Source: an uncultured Clostridia bacterium
Lineage (GTDB): Bacteria; Bacillota_A; Clostridia; Oscillospirales; Oscillospiraceae
Direction of reading: 5' to 3'
Assembly: GCA_946405325.1 (NCBI GenBank)
Contig: CAMJGU010000006.1
Span: 1 to 12,808 of the forward strand
Length of the DNA: 12,808 nucleotides
The translations under genes were made by a program, and so were the position numbers. This document shows positions 7,080 to 12,808 of the stretch, one piece after another. The notes beneath the pieces are model-generated. The model saw nothing but the letters and a program-made list of their open reading frames with translations. It made no database searches and was not told where the DNA came from. Within the stretch, counting starts at the first letter, position 1; the number at the start of each line of letters is the position of its first letter.

Positions 7080-7529
7080 ATGACCCGTAATACCGCAAGA
7101 GAAATCGCCATGCATCTGGCGTACGAGCTGAGCTTCACCGACCTCTCTCCGGAGGAGATGGTGAACGAGCGGCTGACAAAAGAGACCTTTGAGACGCTCG
7201 CCGCCGAGGATGAATTGTACACTGCCCCGCCGGAGAAGGATCAGGCGGAGTACATCCGCGGCATCGTCGCGGGCGTGGCGGAGCACGCGCCGGAGCTGGA
7301 CGGCTACATCGCGAAGTACGCCAGGGGTTGGCGCTTTGAGCGCATCCCGCTGGTGGCGGGCGCGATCATGCGCGTCGCCATGTACGAGGCGATGTACCGC
7401 GACGACATCGACGTGGGCATCGCCGTCAACGAGGCGGTGGAGATCGCCAAGAAGTACGAGACGCCGGAGACGGTGAAGTTCATCAACGGCATCCTGGGCA
7501 GCTTCGTCCGGGAGGAGCTTCAAAAGTGA
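7080..7529 (+). CDS. nusB: Transcription antitermination factor NusB
   Basis: NusB binds NusE (S10) and boxA RNA to form the antitermination complex on rRNA operons. The 149-residue product has the expected N-terminus (MTRNTAREIAMHLAYELSF) and the strongly conserved C-terminal region, with IPLVAGAIMRVAMYEA, then IAVNEAVEIAKKY and VKFINGILGSFVRE. It is slightly longer than the usual 130-145 residues because of an insertion in the first half (ELYTAPPEKDQ region). AAAGGG (7066-7071) is the ribosome site, 8 nt upstream. It is followed at once by a terminator hairpin, so much transcription may stop here before xseA. Confidence 0.97.
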   Translation: MTRNTAREIAMHLAYELSFTDLSPEEMVNERLTKETFETLAAEDELYTAPPEKDQAEYIRGIVAGVAEHAPELDGYIAKYARGWRFERIPLVAGAIMRVAMYEAMYRDDIDVGIAVNEAVEIAKKYETPETVKFINGILGSFVREELQK

Positions 7530-7537
7530 ATCACTCA

Positions 7538-7564
7538 CAAAAAAGCGGCTCGGCCGCTTTTTTG
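7538..7564 (+). terminator. Rho-independent terminator between nusB and xseA
   Basis: GCGGC (7545-7549) pairs with GCCGC (7553-7557) around a TCG loop, extended by six A-T pairs and a C-G pair, with the T run at 7558-7563. It lies 8 nt after the nusB stop and ends 20 nt before xseA. The A run and T run make it potentially bidirectional. No promoter fits in the short gap to xseA, so read-through or a promoter inside nusB must feed xseA. Confidence 0.85.
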
Positions 7565-7584
7565 ATACGAAAGAGGGGAACTGC

Positions 7585-8811
7585 ATGGAAGAGCAGCGGA
7601 TGATCTTCAGCGTCTCCGAGGCGAACAACTTCATCAAGGCGCTGCTCGACCGTGTGCCGCAGTTACAGGATATCGCTGTGCGCGGCGAGATCTCCAACTA
7701 CAAGCTGTACCCCTCGGGACACCACTATTTTTCCCTGAAGGACAACGAGGGCGCGATGCGCTGCGTCATGTTCAAGGGCAGCGCCGCCGCGCATCTGCGC
7801 TTCCGGCCGGAGAACGGCATGAAGGTCATTGCGTTCGGACGCATCTCGGTGTTCCCGCGCGACGGCGCGTATCAGCTTTATGTGACAGAGTTGAGCGCCG
7901 AGGGCGTGGGCGACCTGCATGTGGCGTTCGAGCAGTTAAAGGACAAGCTCTACAAAGAGGGCCTGTTTGATCCCGCGCACAAAAAGCCCCTGCCGCGCTA
8001 TCCCGGGACCATCGCCATCATCACCTCGTCGGCGGGCGCGGCGGTGCATGACATGATCCGGATTCTGAACGCCCGCTGGCCGCTGACGAAGATCAAGCTG
8101 CTGCCCGTGCGGGTGCAGGGCGTCGAGGCGCCGCCGGAGATCGTGGGCGCGCTGCGCTACGCCAACCGGTGGAAGGTGGCGGACGTGATCATCACGGGTC
8201 GCGGCGGCGGCTCGATCGAGGACCTGTGGGCGTTCAACGACGAGCGTGTGGCGCGGGCGATCTACGACTCGGAGATACCGGTGATCTCCGCCGTGGGCCA
8301 TGAGCCGGACGTCACCATCGCCGACTTCGTCGCGGACGCGCGGGCGTCCACGCCGTCCAACGCGGCGGAGATCGCCGTGCCGGATCAGAAGGAGCTGCGC
8401 CGCCGACTGGACGTGCTGGGAACGCGCATGGAGCAGAGCGAGCGCGCGCGGGTCGAGGCGCTGCAAAAGCGCCTGACCGAGCTTTCGCACAAGCGGGTGC
8501 TGACCGACCCGACGGCATTTATTGCGGACAAGCGGATGCTGCTGGATTATACACAGAAGAACCTTGCTTCCCTCGCGGAGAAGCAGATGGCGGAGCGGCA
8601 GCGCAAGTACGCGTCCCTCTGCGCGTCGCTGGACGCGCTCAGCCCGCTCAAGGTGCTCGGCCGCGGTTACGCGGTGGCGCGCGCGGCAGACGGGCAGATC
8701 CTCAAAAGCGCGGCGGACGCCGCGGTGGGCGACAAGATCGACCTGACGCTCGGCAGCGGCCGTCTCGGCTGCGTGGTCGAGACGCGGGAAACGGAGGAAA
8801 ACCATGGCTAA
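7585..8811 (+). CDS. xseA: Exodeoxyribonuclease VII large subunit
   Basis: XseA is the catalytic subunit of exonuclease VII, which degrades single-stranded DNA from both ends and acts in repair. The 408-residue protein opens with an OB-fold (about residues 5-105, with VRGEISNYKLYPSGHHYFSLKD split across positions 32-53). The nuclease domain follows, with GTIAIITSSAGAAVHDMI, IITGRGGGSIEDLWAFND and IPVISAVGHEPDVTIADFVAD, all diagnostic. A coiled-coil region rich in Arg and Lys covers about 265-350 and binds XseB. The C-terminus carries the usual LGRGYAVAR motif. Length is normal (about 450). The start at 7585 follows AGAGGGG (7572-7578). It overlaps xseB by 8 nt, which fits coupled translation of the two subunits. 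Confidence 0.98.
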   Translation: MEEQRMIFSVSEANNFIKALLDRVPQLQDIAVRGEISNYKLYPSGHHYFSLKDNEGAMRCVMFKGSAAAHLRFRPENGMKVIAFGRISVFPRDGAYQLYVTELSAEGVGDLHVAFEQLKDKLYKEGLFDPAHKKPLPRYPGTIAIITSSAGAAVHDMIRILNARWPLTKIKLLPVRVQGVEAPPEIVGALRYANRWKVADVIITGRGGGSIEDLWAFNDERVARAIYDSEIPVISAVGHEPDVTIADFVADARASTPSNAAEIAVPDQKELRRRLDVLGTRMEQSERARVEALQKRLTELSHKRVLTDPTAFIADKRMLLDYTQKNLASLAEKQMAERQRKYASLCASLDALSPLKVLGRGYAVARAADGQILKSAADAAVGDKIDLTLGSGRLGCVVETRETEENHG

Positions 8812-9046
8812 GAAGAGCTTTGAAGAGAACATCGCGCGCTTGGAGGAGATCGTGGGCGCGCTGGAAAAGGGCGACGCCCAGCTGGCGGACTCCCTCAAGC
8901 TGTTTGAGGAGGGCACGAAGCTGGTGAACGAGTGCGGCAAGCTGCTGGACGAGGCGGAGCAAAAGGTGGTCAAGCTCTCCAAGGGCGCGGACGGCGCGCC
9001 GGTGGAGAGCGACTTCACCGGAGAGGCGGAAGGCAATGGACGCTAA
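8804..9046 (+). CDS. xseB: Exodeoxyribonuclease VII small subunit
   Basis: XseB is the small helical subunit; several copies coat the XseA coiled coil. The 80-residue product has the family signature SFEENIARLEEIVGALEKGD, then LADSLKLFEEGTKLVNEC and a charged helical tail. The ribosome site GGAGG lies about 9 nt upstream inside xseA. It overlaps xseA by 8 nt and ispA by 11 nt, so the three genes form one tightly coupled unit. Confidence 0.97.
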   Translation: MAKKSFEENIARLEEIVGALEKGDAQLADSLKLFEEGTKLVNECGKLLDEAEQKVVKLSKGADGAPVESDFTGEAEGNGR

Positions 9047-9917
9047 GCGGTTTGCCGAGCGGTACGAGGAATACCGCGCCGCGGTGGAGACCTATCTGGA
9101 CGGCTTGTTCACCGGCGACGTGCCATGGAAAACGCTGTACGATTCCATGCGCTACAGCGTGCTCTCCGGCGGCAAGCGCATCCGTCCGGTGTTGGCGCTG
9201 GAGGTGGCGCGGCTGGGCGGCATCCGCGACTGGCGCGACGCGCTGCCCTTTGCCTGCGCGCTGGAGCTGGTGCATACTTACTCGCTGATCCACGACGATC
9301 TGCCCTGCATGGACAACGACGAGCTGCGCCGCGGCAAGCCGACCAATCACGTTGTCTACGGCGAGACCATGGCGACGCTGGCGGGCGACGCCCTCCAGCC
9401 GGAGGCGTACCGCCTGATCGTGGAGGCGCCGCGTCTGGGCGCGAAGGCGAAGGCTGAGGCGGTGGCGGCGCTTGCGTGGGCGAGCGGCGCGAACGGCATG
9501 GTGGCGGGACAGGTGCTGGATCTGACGGACTTCGGCCGCGACGAAGCGTCGCTGCGGCTGCTGCACGACAAAAAGACCTGCATGATGATTAAGTGCGCGG
9601 CGGAGCTTGGCTGCGCGGCGTCCCGCGCGTCCCTCGCGGTGTGCGAGGCGACGCAGACCTATGCCGCGCATTTGGGGCTTGCGTTCCAGATCCAGGACGA
9701 CCTGCTGGACGTGGTGGGGGACGAGAGCACCTTCGGCAAGCCCATCGGCTCGGACGCCGAGGAGGGCAAGACCACCTACGTCGATCTGCTCGGTGTCGAC
9801 GGCTGCCGCGCGGAGGTGCGGCGGCTGACCGACGAGGCGATCGCGGCGCTCGATGGGATTGCGGATACGGATTTTCTCATCACACTGGCGCAAAATCTTG
9901 CAAAGAGAGACAAATAA
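9036..9917 (+). CDS. ispA: Polyprenyl/farnesyl diphosphate synthase
   Basis: This 293-residue enzyme condenses isopentenyl diphosphate with dimethylallyl and geranyl diphosphate to give farnesyl diphosphate, the precursor of undecaprenyl lipid carriers and quinone tails. Both aspartate-rich motifs are present: DDLPCMD (D87-D93) followed by NDELRRGKPT, and DDLLD (221-225) in FQIQDDLLDVVGD. The residues before the first motif (HTYSLIH) match bacterial farnesyl synthases. GKRIRP marks the isopentenyl site. Small changes from the usual sequence occur (GDALQ for GDALL, KKTCMMI for the usual KTG). It overlaps xseB and ends in a terminator. The MEP pathway gene dxs lies downstream, separated by the OLE RNA locus. 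Confidence 0.96.
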   Translation: MDAKRFAERYEEYRAAVETYLDGLFTGDVPWKTLYDSMRYSVLSGGKRIRPVLALEVARLGGIRDWRDALPFACALELVHTYSLIHDDLPCMDNDELRRGKPTNHVVYGETMATLAGDALQPEAYRLIVEAPRLGAKAKAEAVAALAWASGANGMVAGQVLDLTDFGRDEASLRLLHDKKTCMMIKCAAELGCAASRASLAVCEATQTYAAHLGLAFQIQDDLLDVVGDESTFGKPIGSDAEEGKTTYVDLLGVDGCRAEVRRLTDEAIAALDGIADTDFLITLAQNLAKRDK

Positions 9918-9922
9918 CGAAT

Positions 9923-9954
9923 ACGGCGGCCGACGGGAGTCGAGCCGCCGTTTT
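9923..9954 (+). terminator. Probable terminator after ispA
   Basis: CGGCGGC (9924-9930) pairs with GCCGCCG (9944-9950); an inner stem CGAC/GTCG (9931-9934, 9939-9942) with a single bulged A and a GGGA loop extends it. Only four T follow (9951-9954), so it may be moderate in strength. Confidence 0.75.
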
Positions 9955-10002
9955 GCACAGAAAGAGGCGTGAAAACTTTCTATGAATATTCCATTGTATA
10001 TA

Positions 10003-10031
10003 TTGCATATTCAACCTTTATCGTATATAAT
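10003..10031 (+). promoter_or_regulatory. Strong sigma-A-type promoter for the OLE RNA
   Basis: TTGCAT (10003-10008) and a perfect TATAAT (10026-10031) are spaced by 17 nt, inside the most AT-rich stretch of the window (about 9970-10035). Transcription would start near 10037-10038, six or seven bases before the 5' strand of the closing helix of the RNA. Confidence 0.85.
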
Positions 10032-10037
10032 ATCAAA

Positions 10038-10692
10038 CTGCTGAACAGCGGCGCAGTATCCTAGTCAGATCTGCCGTCTCCTAAGAAGGGCCTAAAAATC
10101 CTTTAAAGGGCACAACTGTGAAACCTTTGGTGCCTGCTTCTTACGCCCAGTTTGGGGTGGGTGCTGAAGGGAGGCTATGCCTTTCGTTACCGGAAGCTGA
10201 GCCTGCGGTCTCCGGGCGTCCCCTAATGGCATGGGGGATACGACCCTGTTTCCGTGGAGACCCGCTTGCGTGCCGGGCGTACTCCCTGATGGGTAAGCGA
10301 CCCGGGTACGGAGCGGGCGATGAACCCGCGTTGCGGTGCTACCCGGCCTTTGCGCCGTGAACGCTGTGCGCGGAGTAGCCTGCCTTGAGTGGCGTCGGCG
10401 AATCGGAGAATACAACCGAATCCCCCGGCCAGGGGAGAGGGCGATCGCTCCGTGAAACCGGCGCTGCAAAAGAGGCTAAGAGACGGTTTGACTGTGGCGG
10501 AAATCGCCTAGGCTGTCCATTGGGGCAGGGCAGGGGTTACAGTGCGGACTAAGTGGCAATCGGGTACCGCGCGTCGGCGACGGCGCGGCACGGCCCTCAA
10601 AGGGGAACCACCTGACCGGCAACGGGAGGCGGGCCGCGGGGAAAGCCAACCCGACCAAAGCCGTAGGATTATCCTGCTTTGCTGCCGCTGTT
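10038..10692 (+). ncRNA. ole: OLE RNA (ornate, large, extremophilic RNA)
   Basis: OLE RNA is a large structured noncoding RNA of about 600 nt in Gram-positive bacteria; it binds the membrane protein OapA and locates to the membrane. Evidence here: a long stretch without a convincing ORF lies between ispA and dxs, the classic OLE position, and is followed by an OapA-like gene. The two ends pair: AACAGCGGC (10044-10052) with GCCGCTGTT (10684-10692), GCAG (10053-10056) with CTGC (10674-10677), and ATCCT (10058-10062) with AGGAT (10665-10669). Internal helices include TAAGAAG/CTTCTTA (10082-10088, 10137-10143), GGCAC/GTGCC (10109-10113, 10130-10134), CCGGGTA/TACCCGG (10302-10308, 10340-10346) and GCGGG/CCCGC (10313-10317, 10325-10329). 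The 5' end is inferred from the promoter, the 3' end from the closing helix and terminator. No covariance search was run. Confidence 0.88.
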
Positions 10693-10697
10693 TTGCT

Positions 10698-10728
10698 TCA
10701 AAAAAGAGGACGGTGTCCTCTTTTTTGA
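10698..10728 (+). terminator. Perfect terminator after the OLE RNA
   Basis: TCAAAAAAGAGGAC (10698-10711) pairs without mismatch with GTCCTCTTTTTTGA (10715-10728) around a GGT loop, with six T at 10721-10726. It sits 5 nt after the closing helix of the OLE RNA and should define its 3' end. The A run in the left arm makes it potentially bidirectional. Confidence 0.93.
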
Positions 10729-10738
10729 GAGAGCTTCG

Positions 10739-10781
10739 CTGCGCTTCCCGCGCGCCGATGGCGCACGGGCGCTTCGCGCAG
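10739..10781 (+). repeat. GC-rich imperfect hairpin upstream of oapA
   Basis: CCCGCGCGCC (10747-10756) pairs with GGCGCACGGG (10760-10769) with one mismatch around a GAT loop; an outer CTGCGC/GCGCAG pair (10739-10744, 10776-10781) extends it across small internal loops. No T run follows, so it is not a standard terminator. Function unknown. Confidence 0.6.
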
Positions 10782-10784
10782 AGT

Positions 10785-10817
10785 GTTTTTTCTGACGCGC
10801 ATGTCGTCAGAAAAAAC
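10785..10817 (+). repeat. Perfect 13-bp inverted repeat upstream of oapA
   Basis: GTTTTTTCTGACG (10785-10797) and CGTCAGAAAAAAC (10805-10817) are exact reverse complements around a 7-nt loop. The T run is on the 5' side and the A run on the 3' side, the opposite of a terminator. It could be an RNA hairpin or a DNA operator for a dimeric protein. Confidence 0.75.
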
Positions 10818-10828
10818 GATCAGATTCA

Positions 10829-10850
10829 TTTCGCGCCTGCGGGCGCGAAA
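10829..10850 (+). promoter_or_regulatory. Hairpin abutting the oapA ribosome site
   Basis: TTTCGCGCC (10829-10837) pairs perfectly with GGCGCGAAA (10842-10850) around a TGCG loop. The next base begins the Shine-Dalgarno AAGGAG (10851-10856) of oapA. A stable stem at this place may modulate ribosome entry or protect the mRNA end; this role is inferred from position only. Confidence 0.6.
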
Positions 10851-10861
10851 AAGGAGCAATC

Positions 10862-11410
10862 ATGAAAAAAGAAGAGGCCAAGCCTCGAAGTTATTGGCAT
10901 TGGGTCGTTCGCATCTTTCTCATGTCCGTGTTTCTCTCGGCGCTGTTGAGCTTCGCCTCCGGCGTCGTGCTGGAGGACGCGGGCTATGTGCTGGCGGTGG
11001 CGGTGCTGGTGGCATTTATCCTGCTGGGCATCGTGTTTGACGTGATCGGCGTCGCGGTGACGGCGGCGGACGCCAAGCCCTTTCACTCCATGGCGTCGCA
11101 CCGGGAAAAGGGTGCGAAGGAGGCGCTGTATCTGCTCAAAAACGCGGAGAAGGTGTCCAGCTTCTGCAACGACGTGGTGGGCGACATCTGCGGCATCGTC
11201 AGCGGTTCCACCGCCGCGGTGATCGTGCTGCGCCTGCAATCGACTTTCAACACGAAAAATATCCTGATTTCGATCGCCGTGACGGCGCTCATCTCGGGTC
11301 TGACCATCGGCGGCAAGGCGATCGGCAAGCGTCTGGCGCTCAACCACAGCACCGACGTGGTGTACCGCACCGCCAAGGTGATGCGCCTTTTGCGCATTGG
11401 GAAAAAATGA
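10862..11410 (+). CDS. oapA: OLE-associated membrane protein OapA
   Basis: OapA is the membrane partner that binds OLE RNA and holds it at the inner face of the cell membrane. The 182-residue product has a basic N-terminus (MKKEEAKPR) and four predicted helices at about 14-35, 41-67, 104-126 and 133-155, ending in an Arg/Lys-rich tail. D60 and D70 lie in and just after helix 2, and a DxxxD motif (D104, D108 in FCNDVVGDICG) opens helix 3; I recall this motif as a hallmark of OapA. The loop ADAKPFHSMASHREKGAKEA followed by a helix resembles the DUF21 domain of CNNM/CorC-type magnesium transporters, a weak similarity. AAGGAG (10851-10856) is 5 nt before ATG. dxs begins 10 nt downstream. Assignment rests on place, topology and motif. 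Confidence 0.88.
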   Translation: MKKEEAKPRSYWHWVVRIFLMSVFLSALLSFASGVVLEDAGYVLAVAVLVAFILLGIVFDVIGVAVTAADAKPFHSMASHREKGAKEALYLLKNAEKVSSFCNDVVGDICGIVSGSTAAVIVLRLQSTFNTKNILISIAVTALISGLTIGGKAIGKRLALNHSTDVVYRTAKVMRLLRIGKK

Positions 11411-11420
11411 GGGAAACGAT

Positions 11421-12808
11421 TTGATTTTAGAACGCATCCATGGGCCTGCGGATGTCAAGGCGCTTGACCGCGCCGGGACGGAGCGGCTCTGTGAAGAATT
11501 GCATACATTCCTGCTGGAGAGCGTGGCGCAGACCGGCGGGCACCTTGCCTCCAACCTCGGCGCGGTGGAGCTGACGGTGGCGATCCACCGCGTGTTCGAC
11601 ACCTCCCGCGACCGTCTGGTGTTCGACGTGGGCCACCAGTGCTACGCCCACAAGGCGCTGACCGGACGCATGGAGCAGTTCCCGACGCTGCGGCAGTACG
11701 GCGGGCTGTCGGGCTTCCCCAAGCCCAACGAGAGCGTCCACGACGCCTTTGTGGCGGGCCACGCGTCCAACTCCGTCTCCGTGGCACTGGGCATGGCGCG
11801 GGCGCGGACGCTGCTGGGCGAGGACTATTCCGTGCTGGCGCTCATCGGCGACGGCGCGCTATCCGGTGGCCTTGCGTACGAGGGGCTCAACAACGCGGGC
11901 GCGTCGGGGGAGCCGCTGATCGTGATTTTGAACGACAACGGCATGTCCATTTCCCGCAACGTCGGCGCGATGAGCAAGCATTTGTCGCGCCTTCGCACCA
12001 AGCCGGCGTATTATGAGTTCAAAAAAGCCTACAACCGCGCGCTCGGCACCAATCAGGTGGGCCGGGCGGTGCGGACGTTCAACCATCAGATCAAAACCGG
12101 CATCAAAAACACCCTGCTGCCCAACGCCACGCTCTTTGAGGACATGGGCTTCACCTATGTCGGTCCCATCGACGGGCACAACGAGGAGCAGGTGGAAGAA
12201 GCGCTGCGCTGGGCGAAGGAGCTTGCCTGCCCGGTGCTGCTGCACGTGCGCACCGTCAAGGGCAAGGGCTACGCACCCGCGGAACGCGAGCCGGGCAAGT
12301 GGCACGGCGTGGGGCCGTTCGATGTGCTGACCGGCAAAATGAAGGAGAGCGGCGAGAGCTTTTCCTCTGTATTCGGCGATACGCTCTGCGAGCTTGCCGC
12401 CGAGGATCAGCGCGTCTGCGCCATCACGGCGGCGATGGAGGACGGTACGGGACTGACGGAGTTTGCCGCGCGCTATCCAAAGCGCTTCTTCGACGTCGGC
12501 ATTGCGGAGGCGCAGGCGGCGGCGATGGCGGCGGGCATGGCGAAGCAGGGGCTGATCCCGGTATTCGCGGTGTACTCCACGTTTTTGCAGCGGGCGTATG
12601 ACCAGCTCATTCACGATACGGCGCTGTCCAACCTGCATGTGGTGTTCGCCGTGGATCGCGCGGGCTTTGTCGGTGCGGACGGCGAGACGCACCACGGCAT
12701 CTTTGACGCGACGTTTTTATCCGATATTCCCAACATGACGGTACTGTGTCCCGCGAGCTTCGCGGAGCTGCGCGCCATGCTGCGCCGCGCGGTGTTTGAG
12801 ATCGACGG
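11421..12808 (+). CDS. dxs: 1-deoxy-D-xylulose-5-phosphate synthase (3' truncated)
   Basis: Dxs makes 1-deoxyxylulose 5-phosphate from pyruvate and glyceraldehyde 3-phosphate with thiamine diphosphate, the first step of the MEP isoprenoid pathway. The frame is open to the window edge; 462 of about 620 residues are present. Visible motifs are GGHLASNLGAVELT, FDVGHQCYAHK, the thiamine-binding GDGALSGG (143-150) with DNG (172-174), YVGPIDGHN, VRTVKGKGY, the catalytic Glu E363 in GIAEAQ, and DRAGFVGADGETHHG. The usual IAEQHAVT sequence reads IAEAQAAA here. The start is TTG 11421 with GAGGG (11409-11413) 7 nt upstream, overlapping the stop of oapA; no ATG lies near in this frame. It is probably cotranscribed with oapA. 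The rest of the enzyme (C-terminal transketolase domain) lies beyond the window. Confidence 0.97.
   Translation, partial: MILERIHGPADVKALDRAGTERLCEELHTFLLESVAQTGGHLASNLGAVELTVAIHRVFDTSRDRLVFDVGHQCYAHKALTGRMEQFPTLRQYGGLSGFPKPNESVHDAFVAGHASNSVSVALGMARARTLLGEDYSVLALIGDGALSGGLAYEGLNNAGASGEPLIVILNDNGMSISRNVGAMSKHLSRLRTKPAYYEFKKAYNRALGTNQVGRAVRTFNHQIKTGIKNTLLPNATLFEDMGFTYVGPIDGHNEEQVEEALRWAKELACPVLLHVRTVKGKGYAPAEREPGKWHGVGPFDVLTGKMKESGESFSSVFGDTLCELAAEDQRVCAITAAMEDGTGLTEFAARYPKRFFDVGIAEAQAAAMAAGMAKQGLIPVFAVYSTFLQRAYDQLIHDTALSNLHVVFAVDRAGFVGADGETHHGIFDATFLSDIPNMTVLCPASFAELRAMLRRAVFEID

Noticed and set aside
10038..10692. RNase P RNA, tmRNA or a group II intron as alternatives for the large RNA
   Set aside because: I could not find the conserved RNase P core, a tRNA-like end with a tag frame, or an intron domain V with a reverse transcriptase. 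The ispA-dxs position and the OapA-like neighbour fit OLE.
10785..10817. Inverted repeat read as a terminator
   Set aside because: The T run is in the 5' arm and the A run in the 3' arm, and no T run follows on either strand.
10118..10865. Short open frames inside the OLE region (10118-10360, 10542-10865 and minus-strand frames)
   Set aside because: They lack convincing ribosome sites and family motifs, and they cross paired RNA segments and the terminator. A structured RNA explains the region better.
1..12808. CRISPR arrays, tRNA genes, insertion sequences, prophage genes
   Set aside because: No direct repeat array, cloverleaf with CCA end, transposase or phage-type gene was seen on reading both strands.

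Overview
The window is a GC-rich stretch of chromosome from an endospore-forming Gram-positive anaerobe. The full spoIIIAA-AH set, the gene order and the protein sequences point to class Clostridia, probably the Oscillospirales/Oscillospiraceae; this placement is inferred. All genes lie on the + strand.

Layout. (1) 1-258 is the 3' end of a MATE-family efflux pump gene. (2) 307-2100 is a monocistronic unit: sigma-A-type promoter, a response regulator with degenerate GGDEF and EAL domains, and a strong terminator. (3) 2105-6640 is a sporulation operon led by a good match to a sigma-E promoter. It encodes SpoIIIAA to SpoIIIAH, the mother-cell half of the channel ('feeding tube') that links mother cell and forespore. 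SpoIIIAG is unusually small. (4) 6644-9917 is a housekeeping run with its own sigma-A-type promoter: an Asp23-family protein (YqhY position), NusB, both subunits of exonuclease VII and a farnesyl diphosphate synthase. A terminator hairpin stands between nusB and xseA. (5) 9918-10861 has no protein gene. It holds a terminator, a near-consensus promoter, a large structured RNA of about 650 nt whose two ends pair, a perfect terminator, and three further hairpins. (6) 10862-11410 encodes a small four-helix membrane protein. (7) 11421 to the end is dxs, cut by the window edge.

The main point of interest is the RNA at about 10038-10692 and the membrane protein after it. A giant structured RNA next to a small membrane protein, placed exactly between ispA and dxs, is the hallmark of the OLE (ornate, large, extremophilic) RNA with its partner OapA. 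This ribonucleoprotein is among the largest bacterial noncoding RNA systems outside ribosomal RNA. It is known to sit at the membrane and has been linked to tolerance of alcohol, cold and magnesium stress, but its biochemical activity is unsolved. The system has been described before; this is an apparently complete locus, identified here from context, protein architecture and RNA pairings, without a covariance-model search.

The order spoIIIA, yqhY, nusB, xseA, xseB, ispA, dxs matches the Bacillus subtilis neighbourhood, but accB, accC and folD are absent from their usual places. The sporulation genes look switched on only in the mother cell, the Asp23-ispA block looks constitutive, and OLE RNA has its own promoter and terminator. 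How oapA and dxs are transcribed beyond the OLE terminator is not clear from the sequence.
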